Shown in pieces: positions 38,715 through 47,571 of a stretch of DNA of 64,000 nucleotides; positions within the stretch are counted from its first letter, which is position 1; each line of letters begins with the position of its first letter. Where the stretch lies: contig CAWDMC010000009.1 in assembly GCA_963803295.1 (NCBI GenBank), positions 1 through 64,000 on the forward strand, read 5' to 3'. Source of the DNA: CAWDMC01 sp963803295 (GTDB lineage Bacteria; Acidobacteriota; Terriglobia; UBA7540). Position numbers and translations under genes: made by a program. The notes beneath the pieces were generated by a model. The model made no database searches and was not told the origin of the DNA. It was given only the letters and a program-made list of their open reading frames with translations.

Positions 38715-41396
38715 ATGCCCAGCATCGGAGACAACAGCAGAGATCACAGCGCGACGCCGTTGCTCGCGCTCGAAATCGACAAAAACGGCCGCTTGTCAAG
38801 GAAGCGCATGGACCTGGGTCGCGAAACCACTCTCGAAAATACGCTATTGCAGTCGCTCTATCCCAGCGTCCGCGTGGCCACGGTGGATGTACCGCAAGAA
38901 CAGTTGGGTTCGTTCGAGCAGGCGATGGTCGAGCAGGCGCTCGTCCGCATCGAGTTTGAGGGCGTCCGCTACAGCCTGGTCGGGGCCACGGGCTCGGCGA
39001 AAAACGGCAAGTTCTACGCCGTGGACGCCGCTTACGAAAAGAAAGTGGCGGAGCGCTTCCGCTGCTCACCCCAGTCAGCGATCACCTATTTCGGCATCCT
39101 GGTTTCTTCGTGCAAGGTTCGCATCGAGGAGCCGGATTGCTGGGTGCTGGTGGTCAAGGACCTTGAATTCGGCACCAACGATTGCCGCGGGTGGATCTCC
39201 CAATCTCTCTTCCGCAAGTTGAATCTCCCGGCGCATCGTTTCTACCAGTTTCGTTTGGCCTTTGACAAAACCCAGGCCAAGGGGTCGTTCAAGGTCATGG
39301 CCGATGATGTCGCCCGGAAGTTGGAGGCCGACATCATTCTGCCCCAGTCGGCGATCAAGCCTGAATACAAAGGTGGCCTGTTGCGTTCCTTCCGCTCGCT
39401 TCTGGGGGACCAGCAGGCTCACAGCTATCGCGGTCCGGTTGTACTCGGCATCCGGGACCTTTCGCGGGAGCTTCAGTTCAAATCGAGCTACACCCTGGTC
39501 GAGCACGCTCCTGCCGACTCGATTGAGCTCGAAATCAAAGCCTATGCCCTCCAGCAGATCGAAAAGCTGGAGGCGGCAGCCAAGGAAGGAAACTTTGCAG
39601 AACTGTTCCGACTTCTCGGAACTACCGAAGCCCAACGCTCCATCGACTCCGACGGAGAGGCGGCGGCGGAGTATACCAGCGTGGAAAATACCGTTGTCGA
39701 GGCCGTGCTCAAGGCAGACTCGACCGGCTACATGGTGCGGCACCCCTTCATCAACAGCCAGTTGCAAAGGCTGCTCGCGAAATGGGCGTTCCGGCTATGT
39801 ACCTCGGGAGGGTTTGTGCTGCCCGGGTTCACGCTGGCGGATGACGGCTACCTCCTGCTCGACGAGGGAGAAGTCTTCTGGGGCTCGGACTGGATTCCAC
39901 GGGACCGGGCGATGGCCTCGCTCCGGTGCCGGCAAGGACTGCCCGTGCGTTACCCGATCCGAATGAAAGAGGACCTGCTGCCGTTCGAAAACCTGTCGGC
40001 ACAGGAAACGGTGAACCTGCTGGGAAAGCACTTGAGGAGAAATGGCTGCACCATAACCGAAGCCGCGATCCTCGATCTGTTCGACCGGCAGCTCCGATTG
40101 AAAGGAACGTTCACCCTTCATTCGGAAACCGCCAAGCGGAATGGCGGCGACTTCGACTTCGACCAGGTGTGTGTGGTTGAGGGCGACCGCTTTCCGCGTT
40201 TCGTCCAGGACCGCTTTGCTTACCGGGAGCAGAAGTTCAACCCCAAGAACAAGCTGACCAAGAAGCAGAGCCCCTGGTGGAACCTGCCTCAGGTCGCCAT
40301 GATGGCCCGGGGGAATCGTATCGGGTCGATCACCGATCTGAAGACCTCGTGTCTGGCGGCGGGCCGGCCGGACTTCGCCAACCAGTTGGTCGACCAGTTG
40401 CAGAACGCCATCGACCAATTGAAGTGGGGAACCGAACCCGACCAGAAGCTGATCAGCGAGATGCGCAAGGAGGTCACCTCCGCGCCCTGGCTGAAGTTGA
40501 AAAACAAACGGCGGCTTTCCGAGATGCCGGAGCACCTGCCTGTTCCCGACACCGACAAGATCGGAAAGATGTACGGGTTTCTCCGTCAGCACCTCAACCG
40601 CTTCTTTTCCGAAATCGCACCGCTCAGTGACTTTCGCGGGCTGATCGCCGGCGACAGCTTCACCCGCGAGATTTACCGGGAGTGCGGAGTGATTTCGACG
40701 TTCTACGCCGTCAACATCGGACTGATGGCGGAGCGCCGGACGAAACTGGAAAAGGCCGCGGCAGAAGCCGAAGCCGAGTACGAGGCGAGGAAGCAGGACC
40801 CCGCCACCCGCAAAGAAGCGATCTTCAAACGAAACCAGGCCCAGGCGGAACTCCATTTCTACCACGAGCGCAGCCGCAAGGACCTGAAGAACCTGATCCA
40901 CATGATCCGCATGTGGGCACAGGAAAAGAACGGCAACCGGCTGGCTTACCTGTCGGCCCTGCATGCCATTGCCTGCAAGCGGGCGAGCGAATGCCAGGGC
41001 AGGGACAGGCAGGGTACGGGTTCCATCGTGTTCTACGCCTTCCCCCAGGAGGTCGTGAACAAGATCGTGGAACGGACCGGGGGCCGGCCGATTACCGTCG
41101 CCGTGCCCGAACTCTGTGAGGGCGAAGTGGAAATCGACTCGGAGGGACGTGTCTTCCTGCTGGCGGCTTTCCCGAATGGGGACGGCAGCAGCCATGAGCG
41201 CCGGATCTTTCACATGCAAGTGACGGAGAGAGGCGAGGTGTTTATGGATCGCGAGGGAAGCGGCAACCCGGTTTTGGTCGATCGGGTTCGGCCCTTCCAC
41301 GTGCAAGCGGGAAAGAGCGAGTTGCGCGACGGGAGGGTGGTATTTCCCGGCACGCAGCAGCGTCCTTTTGTGCCCAGGAAAAATAGGGGGAACTGA
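38715..41396 (+). CDS. Putative two-barrel RNA polymerase, related to eukaryotic-type RdRP (QDE-1/RDR family)
   Basis: Intact 893-residue protein. Several blocks match the conserved order of eukaryotic-type RNA-dependent RNA polymerases: NDCRGWISQSL (155-165; family D-G-x-G-x-I-S), FYQFRLAFDKTQAKGSFKV (176-194; Q-x-R-x-x-x-x-K-G), ADIILPQSAIKPEYKG (205-220; x-x-R-x-S-x-x-K-F), LRCRQGLPVRYPI (403-415), then RNGGDFDFDQVCVVEGDRFP (475-494) with the Asp triad 479/481/483 corresponding to S-G-G-D-L-D-G-D, and NRIGSITDLKTSCLAAG (534-550; L-G-x-I-x-N). A helical, charged region (675-735) and a beta-rich C-terminus follow. These enzymes polymerise RNA on RNA or ssDNA templates with a metal held by the Asp triad. 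The gene sits inside the transfer operon between virB8 and a virB9-like gene, and its leader can mask its ribosome binding site. The template and role are unknown. The Gly between the last two Asp is Phe here, so activity needs proof. The long antisense frame is a shadow. Confidence 0.75.
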   Translation: MPSIGDNSRDHSATPLLALEIDKNGRLSRKRMDLGRETTLENTLLQSLYPSVRVATVDVPQEQLGSFEQAMVEQALVRIEFEGVRYSLVGATGSAKNGKFYAVDAAYEKKVAERFRCSPQSAITYFGILVSSCKVRIEEPDCWVLVVKDLEFGTNDCRGWISQSLFRKLNLPAHRFYQFRLAFDKTQAKGSFKVMADDVARKLEADIILPQSAIKPEYKGGLLRSFRSLLGDQQAHSYRGPVVLGIRDLSRELQFKSSYTLVEHAPADSIELEIKAYALQQIEKLEAAAKEGNFAELFRLLGTTEAQRSIDSDGEAAAEYTSVENTVVEAVLKADSTGYMVRHPFINSQLQRLLAKWAFRLCTSGGFVLPGFTLADDGYLLLDEGEVFWGSDWIPRDRAMASLRCRQGLPVRYPIRMKEDLLPFENLSAQETVNLLGKHLRRNGCTITEAAILDLFDRQLRLKGTFTLHSETAKRNGGDFDFDQVCVVEGDRFPRFVQDRFAYREQKFNPKNKLTKKQSPWWNLPQVAMMARGNRIGSITDLKTSCLAAGRPDFANQLVDQLQNAIDQLKWGTEPDQKLISEMRKEVTSAPWLKLKNKRRLSEMPEHLPVPDTDKIGKMYGFLRQHLNRFFSEIAPLSDFRGLIAGDSFTREIYRECGVISTFYAVNIGLMAERRTKLEKAAAEAEAEYEARKQDPATRKEAIFKRNQAQAELHFYHERSRKDLKNLIHMIRMWAQEKNGNRLAYLSALHAIACKRASECQGRDRQGTGSIVFYAFPQEVVNKIVERTGGRPITVAVPELCEGEVEIDSEGRVFLLAAFPNGDGSSHERRIFHMQVTERGEVFMDREGSGNPVLVDRVRPFHVQAGKSELRDGRVVFPGTQQRPFVPRKNRGN

Positions 41397-41438
41397 GCGT
41401 GGCGCAGACTCAACTCCCTTGACACTCAACCATCTTCC

Positions 41439-41469
41439 CCAGGAGGCTCTGGTCCCCGGAGCCTCCTGG
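41439..41469 (+). promoter_or_regulatory. Perfect 11-bp stem-loop after the polymerase-like gene
   Basis: CCAGGAGGCTC (41439-41449) pairs with GAGCCTCCTGG (41459-41469) around a nine-base loop. No T tract follows. The next Shine-Dalgarno (aaggagg, 41501-41507) is 31 bases on. It may separate expression of the polymerase-like gene from the rest of the operon. Confidence 0.65.
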
Positions 41470-41515
41470 CTTCAAGTCCCCAAGGGGAGAGGCGAGCGAG
41501 AAGGAGGTAATAAGG

Positions 41516-42361
41516 ATGAGAAGGTCGATCGTCATGGGCGCGGCATGGCTGGTACTGGTTGCGCCTGCTTGGGGGCAGAAGATCGAAATCCAGAAGCCGG
41601 ACCGCAACCGGATCGTGCATGTTGAAACCGCGCTGAACCATCTGACGGTGATCGAGGCGGGGGAGCCGGTCATGACGGTGGCTGCCGGTAGTGCGGCCTT
41701 CAAGATCGAGTGGCGGGAGAACAAGGTTTTCGTCCAGCCCTCCGAGCCCAACGTGGCCACCAACCTGTTCATCTGGACGGTCTCGGGCCGACTCAACTAC
41801 GAACTCGAACCGGCGGGAGCGGTCGAGCAGATGGACTTTGCCATTGATCAGCCTTCCGTCCAAGTTGCCGCGGCCACGCCAAGAGCGGCGAAGCCGGCGG
41901 AGGCGTCAGCCCCGGGAGTGGTTGCCACCGACGACCTGCTCGGCGGCAGGCCAATCCGTCTGGAGAGCGGCAAGGAACCGAGAAGCCGGGTTGTCGTGCT
42001 GCTCAAAGATGTGTTCCAACATGGAAACGAGGTCTTCATTCGCTACGCCGTCCGAAACGACAGCACTGAGTCCTACGGCCTTGGCACCCCGCGCGTGTTC
42101 ACGATGAGCGTCCCACCGCAGTTGGTGTCGCGGTTTGCCAACCGGCAGCTGACCGATACGGCGACCCATTTTAAGAACAACGGCGAGACGCCGGTTGAGG
42201 TGGTGCGTGGAGAGGTGCGTGCCTCGCGCATCGAGCCGGGAGAGGAAACCGTCGGAGTTGTCGGCATGAAACTCCCGGTGCACAATGACGCCCCCATGGT
42301 TTTGCGCTTCGTGTTCCCGGCCGCCGGGACGGAGCAACCGACAGCTACCCTGGTGCTGTAA
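41516..42361 (+). CDS. VirB9/TrbG-like protein 2
   Basis: Intact 281 residues from ATG 41516 with aaggagg at 41501. A signal peptide (MRRSIVMGAAWLVLVAPAWG) precedes a VirB9-like N-terminal domain (HLTVIEAGEPVMTVAAGSAA, FKIEWRENKVFVQPSEPNVA, TNLFIWTVSGRLNYELEPAG). An Ala/Pro linker (120-150) leads to a beta domain (RVVVLLKDVFQHGNEVFIRY). VirB9 forms the outer-membrane core ring with VirB10. Having two VirB9-like genes is unusual; this one is undamaged while the other at 24263 has a frame break. Confidence 0.65.
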   Translation: MRRSIVMGAAWLVLVAPAWGQKIEIQKPDRNRIVHVETALNHLTVIEAGEPVMTVAAGSAAFKIEWRENKVFVQPSEPNVATNLFIWTVSGRLNYELEPAGAVEQMDFAIDQPSVQVAAATPRAAKPAEASAPGVVATDDLLGGRPIRLESGKEPRSRVVVLLKDVFQHGNEVFIRYAVRNDSTESYGLGTPRVFTMSVPPQLVSRFANRQLTDTATHFKNNGETPVEVVRGEVRASRIEPGEETVGVVGMKLPVHNDAPMVLRFVFPAAGTEQPTATLVL

Positions 42362-42363
42362 CC

Positions 42364-42588
42364 ATGCCAGAGAATGTCACCCACGCGGAAGTGCGCTCGT
42401 GGCTGAGGGACTACTTCAAGGGGCGTCCCGAGCTTGGGCTTGGCCGAACCTTCACGGGCTTGGTCCTTGAATCACCCAATCCTTTTAAGCCTGATCAGCG
42501 ACGGCCGCTGCGGAAGGTCTTTGTGCTGGTTGCCCTCTGGCTTGTAATGCTGGCGGCGGTGTTCGCTTACTTCAATTCAGGGTTGTGA
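42364..42588 (+). CDS. Small single-span membrane protein
   Basis: 74 residues, starting two bases after the previous stop. A soluble N-terminal part (HAEVRSWLRDYFKGRPELGL) leads to one C-terminal membrane helix (VFVLVALWLVMLAAVFAYFN). No family is recognised. Tight spacing places it in the same operon. Confidence 0.55.
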   Translation: MPENVTHAEVRSWLRDYFKGRPELGLGRTFTGLVLESPNPFKPDQRRPLRKVFVLVALWLVMLAAVFAYFNSGL

Positions 42589-42592
42589 GGAA

Positions 42593-43000
42593 ATGATGAC
42601 GACGGATCAAGGCCGTGGCACGCAACTGGAGCCAGGCGAACACTGCGAGGCGTCGCGCCCTTCGGGCGGCGCAGCCGGCCAACCCCAGGCGGCCCCCGAT
42701 CCGGAGTCACAGAACCTCGCCCTCTTGGCGACGACGGCAGGCGTGCTTATGTACAGCGGCTCGCTGGCCTGGGTGAGATGGACGAACCTTCTGCAACTCC
42801 TGACGAACCCTGTTCCGCGAGGCGTTGCAATCTTTGCGATGACGCTTCAGGTGATGGTGCCGCTGGTGGCACTGCTCTCGTATGCGGTGATTCTCCTGAG
42901 CTGCCGCCGTGCCGGACACTGGTTTCTTGCGGCGGAGGTCTTGTGCATCCTGGGTGTCCTGACCGCAGTGATGGACATGTTCGCTCGCGTTCTTGGATAG
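42593..43000 (+). CDS. Membrane protein with three to four helices
   Basis: 135 residues from ATG 42593. A disordered Gly/Pro/Glu-rich N-terminus (GTQLEPGEHCEASRPSGGAA) precedes hydrophobic helices (LALLATTAGVLMYSGSLAW, GVAIFAMTLQVMVPLVALLS, WFLAAEVLCILGVLTAVMDM). It lies four bases after the previous gene. It is probably an element-specific inner-membrane component near the coupling protein. No family is recognised. Confidence 0.5.
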   Translation: MMTTDQGRGTQLEPGEHCEASRPSGGAAGQPQAAPDPESQNLALLATTAGVLMYSGSLAWVRWTNLLQLLTNPVPRGVAIFAMTLQVMVPLVALLSYAVILLSCRRAGHWFLAAEVLCILGVLTAVMDMFARVLG

Positions 43001-43016
43001 AGGATAAGGGGAAGCC

Positions 43017-43358
43017 GTGTTACGAAGACTTGAAAACCTGACTTGCCTGCTCGCCGCGCTTGCGGCCCTCCTCGTTGAAGCATCCCTTATATATTGTATC
43101 CGGCCGTACCCGGCAACCAACCCGACCCGCTCTTGGGCTTACACCGCCTCATGGACAAGCCCGGCGCTCTCCCCATGCCGGCTCGGCACAGTCGTGATTG
43201 CCATGTTCTATTATCTCTGGCGCCTGGCCGAGGCCGATGCGCAGAAGGCGACAGAGAGCCGGCGGACCTTCCCGAGAATCTGGTACTGGTTCCTGGCGCT
43301 CGCTTCAACCCATGGCCTGGACCGCGATCTGAACCACGCCCGGCTGGTGCACCGGTGA
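43017..43358 (+). CDS. Membrane protein immediately 5' of the coupling protein
   Basis: 113 residues from GTG 43017. Two membrane helices are visible (LENLTCLLAALAALLVEASL and GTVVIAMFYYLWRLAEADAQ). The stop TGA overlaps the GTG start of the coupling-protein gene (43355-43358). The middle (residues 30-55) reads poorly and could hide compensating indels. It may partner the coupling protein. Confidence 0.4.
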   Translation: MLRRLENLTCLLAALAALLVEASLIYCIRPYPATNPTRSWAYTASWTSPALSPCRLGTVVIAMFYYLWRLAEADAQKATESRRTFPRIWYWFLALASTHGLDRDLNHARLVHR

Positions 43359-45161
43359 GGGCCGCCCTTGCCGACCGCCCCGAACACCCGCCGCTCCTCG
43401 AGAGCCTGGAGATTCTCATTGCCGGTCTTCTCCTTCTGGCAGGCTGGTTCGTCTGGCACGTCGCCCGCACCCGCTATTACTACTCCGACCGTCAGATCGA
43501 AGAGGTTCTTCTCTATCTCGTCGTCACCACAACTGGCGCAGGTATTGGTGTGTGGCTCCTGGCGACTTGCCGCTCCCGGCGGGAGAAGGAGTGGCCCCAT
43601 CCTCCCCTGGTGATTTCGCCGAAGCGCGACGAACGTTACACCGAAAAAGCCTGGAGGCAGGACGCCGTCGTCCTCGGTTACAACGTCCATGGGGAGCCCT
43701 GGTTCTGGCCCGACAACGTGCGCGTCATGCAGGGAATCGTCCTGGGCATGACCGGCGCCGGGCAAGACGACGCTCCTGCAGCAACATCATCACCCAGGAC
43801 CTGGCGAGGGTCGTCGGCACTCCCGAGGATCCCCACCGCATCCCCATGGTCATCTTCGATGGCAAGGGCGACCTCGAATACTTCGACGACCTGCTGCCCC
43901 ACATCCACCGCGCCGGCCGGCTCCACCAGTTACGCGTGCTCAACCCCGCCCGGCCCGACATCTCCGTCCTCTACAATCCCTTCCATTGCAACGACGACGA
44001 CTACATGCCCGTCGTCAACATGGTCTTCGGTTCCTTTAACCTGCACGACGAGTTCTTCGCCAAGCACCAGTTGAACTACCTGGCCGACATCGTGCGAGTG
44101 CTCGTCTACACCGGTCTGAAGTTCAACTTCTACGACGTCCTGGTGATGGCCATCGACGACCAGGTGCTGCGCGAACAGGTGGAGAAGGCGACCCAGCGCA
44201 TCGAGCATGACCGCAACATCACCACCCAACGCCGCCTGAATTTCGAGATGTCGCGTCAAGAACCTCGTGCCAGTCCTTCCAGGACCGGGAACGAGTCCCC
44301 AAGATCCAGGGACTGCTTAATGAGTGCATGACCTTCCTCGACGACGAGCTTGTCGGTGATCACCGGGCCCTACGAGGACTTGCTCTCGATCGACGAAGTA
44401 ATCGAGCAGGAGCTGATCCTGTTCGTGAGCTTGAATGTGAACAAGAACACGGAGCCAGTGCGAGCTCTGGGGAAGATGCTGCTGCAGAACATGCAACTCA
44501 TCGTCGGCAAGCGCTACGAGAGCGAGGAGCAGAGGCGGCGCGTCAACCGGCCTATGTTCAGCGTGGTGCTGGACGAGTTTGCGCCGTTCGGTTACCGGAA
44601 CTTCGCCCAGATCCTGCAGACCGCCCGCGGGACCAACACGGCTTTCCTCTTCTCGATGCAGTCCCTGCCCCAGCTCATGCAGGTGGGCCGGGGATTCAAG
44701 GAGGACGTCACCTCGGCTCCCAACACCACCATGACGCTTCGAACCAGGGATGAGGAGACCGCCGCTACTTCCTGCGGGCCTCCGCCGAACACGCCGGTGA
44801 CGCGGCGGAGCCGTTCGATGCAAAGGCTGGAAGGTGTTCGGATACGAGAAGTACCGGGAGACACGGGCGGGCGGTGGAGAGCGAAGACCGGGAGACGCGG
44901 GCGCTCGACGAACACATCAAGAATCTGCCCAAGGGACAGATGGAAATCCTGATGACGGACGACACGCGCGGCACGCTGCACACCCTCTTGCATGTGCGTC
45001 CGCCCGCTGACGTTACCATCCCCCGCTTCAAAGCGAAACTCTATCCCCGGCTGCGCCACTCCCGCGCCGACTCCGTGGGAGCCAACCTGCGGTTCAAGAG
45101 CACCGAGCTGGTAACGACCACGCGTTACGCACGGCGTGGTACGGGAGGCATTCGGCCATGA
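43355..45161 (+). pseudogene. VirD4/TraG-type coupling ATPase, several frameshifts
   Basis: GTG 43355 starts with membrane helices (SLEILIAGLLLLAGWFVWHV, LLYLVVTTTGAGIGVWLLAT). Walker A is GMTGAGKTT after two insertions near 43762-43785. Walker B and motor segments follow (IPMVIFDGKGDLEYFDDLLP, RPMFSVVLDEFAPFGYRNFA, QTARGTNTAFLFSMQSLPQL), then a third frame from about 44760 (ALDEHIKNLPKGQMEILMTD) to the stop. About five indels interrupt it. Coupling proteins bring the DNA-relaxase complex to the channel, so this defines the locus as conjugative and not only secretory. Confidence 0.8.
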
Positions 45162-45955
45162 AGAAGATGATCACCCCATCTGTCGCGGTAATGTTTTTCT
45201 GGGTGACGGTGAGCGCCGCGCGCGCGCAGTCTCGGGCGCCGTCCGCGGTGCCGCGAAGCCGGTACAGCCCGATGGCAGCCGCCCGAGAGCGCGGACAGGC
45301 GCCGCGCCAACCGGACACCTGGTACGACTTTCTGCTGAACCAGTTCAACCCCGACAACCTGGACTACGGGAAGTGGTTGGAGCAGCGCCGCCGCGTCTTC
45401 CTGCAGGCGACCGTCAGGAATCCCTACTTCCTTTACAGCTTCTGGCTGACCCTGTGGTCGCTCCTGGTGATGACGGCCTACGCCAAGCTTTGGATCGATC
45501 GCCGGCGCGAGCGCCTGGTCCCGGCGGAGATGATGACCGACCTGTACAACCACGACTTGTACTCCCGGGAGGTTGCCCGCGAGGCCATCCAGAAACACAA
45601 CGAGCACATTGAACAGTGCAACCGGGTCATCGAGGCGGCGGAATCCGGCAAGCCATTGCCGGACGTTGGCTCCGGTCAAGGGGACTTGACCGCCAAGTTG
45701 CAGGAGACGGGCGCCAGGCTCGAAACGGCGACCCGGGAGAGCGAGAGACTGACAGCCGAATTGGCCCGGAAGTCGCAACTCGTGGCCGACTTGTCTTTGC
45801 GTCTCGAAGCACTGGGAAAGCCGAACGGCAATGACGGAGCGCGGCCAAGAGAGGATGAGCAACCCGACGCTGCCCGGTTGAGGAGCCACATCAACCGCCT
45901 GCAGGAAGAGTTGTACGCCGAGCGGCAGAAGAACCGTCGATTGAAGGGAGCCTGA
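45158..45955 (+). CDS. Secreted/membrane protein with coiled coil, T4SS-associated
   Basis: Intact 265 residues, overlapping the coupling-protein stop (ATGA). A signal peptide (MKKMITPSVAVMFFWVTVSA) precedes an extracytoplasmic part, a transmembrane helix (about 92-112, FLYSFWLTLWSLLVMTAYAK) and a long charged coiled coil (about 150-260, DLTAKLQETGARLETATRES). No enzyme motif is seen. Similar membrane plus coiled-coil proteins occur beside coupling proteins in transfer operons; a docking or length-setting role is inference. Confidence 0.55.
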   Translation: MKKMITPSVAVMFFWVTVSAARAQSRAPSAVPRSRYSPMAAARERGQAPRQPDTWYDFLLNQFNPDNLDYGKWLEQRRRVFLQATVRNPYFLYSFWLTLWSLLVMTAYAKLWIDRRRERLVPAEMMTDLYNHDLYSREVAREAIQKHNEHIEQCNRVIEAAESGKPLPDVGSGQGDLTAKLQETGARLETATRESERLTAELARKSQLVADLSLRLEALGKPNGNDGARPREDEQPDAARLRSHINRLQEELYAERQKNRRLKGA

Positions 45956-47268
45956 TGCTGGTGACGGTGAGCGGGTTCGGGAGTGTCTGGCGGCGGCGCT
46001 TCGGCAAGGACCCGGCCGACCCGAGGCGCTTCGTTCGCGCCGCATACTACAACACCACCGGTGTCAAGGTGAACGGCAAGTTGCAAACCCGGCCCAGGAT
46101 CATCGGCCACGCCCGGTTCAACGGTGTTGGCGGTTTCGATCCGAACCATCCCTCGCGCCTGATCAATCGCGTGTTCGAGTGCGCGGAGCCGTGCGTATGG
46201 CAAGGACAAAACAAAATTCTTTTCGAACGTCTGCTGCGAGCGCCCGAGCGACCTGACTACTTCCTGGTGGTGGTGAGACCGGACGCCATTGGACGGGTGG
46301 ACCTCACCTCCCCGTGGAGGTCGGATACGGTTCTTGTGCTTTCGTTCAGTGAGTGCCGCGAGGAGCAAGAGACCATGTTGCTGATGCCGGCGTACTCGTG
46401 GATACGGAGCAGTCTGGGAATGTTTTGGCTGGAGCCACGGCCCGCGAAGCCGTGGACGGCGGTGTTGCGCCTGGGTCGGCAAGCTGACAGGCTTAGAGGA
46501 GCAGTCATGCGGTTCAAGAAGGGCAGCCTCGAACTGAGTTACGGACAGGACTATCCGTTGCTGCGGCAGGTGATGCACTGCCGGTTCGTGACGCACGACC
46601 AGATCTACGACTTCCTGCGCCTGGGCTGTGACGAGATGAACCGGCAGTCGTTCAACTGGAGGATCCGGAGGTTGGCCGCTCACGACCTGGTGTTACGGCA
46701 TCATCTGCCGGCGGTGGCGAGCGGCTTCATCTATTCGCTCGCTCCCGTCGGCGCCTTGCGCCTGCAAGGCATGGGGGAGCATTATTCCGGACCGGTCAGC
46801 GGGCTAGGGAAGAAGATCGATGAAGCCACCTGCTTTCACTGGGTGGAGTTGAACGACGTCCACCTGGCTCTGGCTCGCCGCCACCTGGTGGAGGAGTGGA
46901 TCTCCGAGGTCGAGATCCGATCCCGGAACGAGCTGACCAATTCCGGTTATGCCAAGGACTACGACGCGGTCGTCTCGGTGCGGGTTGGGTACAAGAGCCG
47001 TAGCTTTGCCCTGGAATACGAACGGTCGCCCAAGGCGCTGCGCGAGTACAGCCGGATCAAGCGAGAGATCGAAGCCGAGAATCACGTCGAGGTATTCCTT
47101 TATCTCATGCCCAACGATCATCTTCTGGAGTTTGTTGGCCAGTGCTTCGCCCAAACCCGGCGGCGGTTGTACCTGGGCCTGGCTCAGCAGTTCACCGAGT
47201 TGGGGCTTGATGCCCCGGTGGTGGAAGCCTCGACAAGGCGGAAATTGGCCTTCCGGAAGGCTCTTTGA
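45955..47268 (+). CDS. Replication-relaxation-type DNA-binding protein, possibly a fusion of two genes
   Basis: 437 residues from ATG 45955 (TGATG overlap with the preceding stop). Residues from about 185 on resemble the replication-relaxation family: a winged-helix part (HCRFVTHDQIYDFLRLGCDE) and a nuclease-like fold with YAKDYDAVVSV and SFALEYERSPKALREYSRIK. The first 180 residues are unrecognised (RPRIIGHARFNGVGGFDPNH). An internal ATG (46507) has its own gaggag and a stop occurs just before it in another frame, so a one-base slip may have fused two genes. It probably processes or replicates element DNA. Confidence 0.55.
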   Translation: MLVTVSGFGSVWRRRFGKDPADPRRFVRAAYYNTTGVKVNGKLQTRPRIIGHARFNGVGGFDPNHPSRLINRVFECAEPCVWQGQNKILFERLLRAPERPDYFLVVVRPDAIGRVDLTSPWRSDTVLVLSFSECREEQETMLLMPAYSWIRSSLGMFWLEPRPAKPWTAVLRLGRQADRLRGAVMRFKKGSLELSYGQDYPLLRQVMHCRFVTHDQIYDFLRLGCDEMNRQSFNWRIRRLAAHDLVLRHHLPAVASGFIYSLAPVGALRLQGMGEHYSGPVSGLGKKIDEATCFHWVELNDVHLALARRHLVEEWISEVEIRSRNELTNSGYAKDYDAVVSVRVGYKSRSFALEYERSPKALREYSRIKREIEAENHVEVFLYLMPNDHLLEFVGQCFAQTRRRLYLGLAQQFTELGLDAPVVEASTRRKLAFRKAL

Positions 47269-47328
47269 CTCTCCCATTGCTTTTCGGTTGCTTCTCCATT
47301 GCTTTTCCGAACGAGCCGTAACACCCTA

Positions 47329-47364
47329 TATAATCTTTGACTTACGCTTTGACTACCCTATACG
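47329..47364 (+). promoter_or_regulatory. Candidate sigma-70 promoter before the repeat region
   Basis: TTGACT (47337-47342) and TATACG (47359-47364) are spaced by 16 bases; a second TTGACT lies at 47349-47354 and TATAAT at 47329-47334. Transcription from the pair would start inside or next to the perfect hairpin at 47364-47397 and run into the repeat region. Confidence 0.4.
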
Positions 47365-47397
47365 GACGTGTCGTTTTTTGCCAAAAACGACACGTCC
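47364..47397. repeat. Perfect 15-bp inverted repeat
   Basis: GGACGTGTCGTTTTT (47364-47378) and AAAAACGACACGTCC (47382-47396, loop TGCC in between, arms matching base for base to 47397) form one perfect hairpin of 34 bases. It could terminate the upstream operon on either strand, start a structured RNA, or be a nick or origin site of the element. Confidence 0.8.
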
Positions 47398-47571
47398 TGC
47401 GTGCGCGTGTGTGCGCAGGATCGCGGGCGAGGTTGCGTGAGGTTGGCGCGGCCCGTGCACATCGTGACGCGAGGTTCCCACCGGGTAGTCGTTGGCGTGG
47501 TGCACTGGCGGTGGCAAGAGTTGTACAGCTTCGTGCACGGTGTGCACGATCCCCCCTGATCCTGGTTGGAT

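Noticed and set aside
39795..41429. 544-codon open frame on the minus strand
   Set aside because: It is antisense to the intact polymerase-like gene, has His/Leu/Arg-biased composition typical of shadow frames in GC-rich DNA, and shows no domain.
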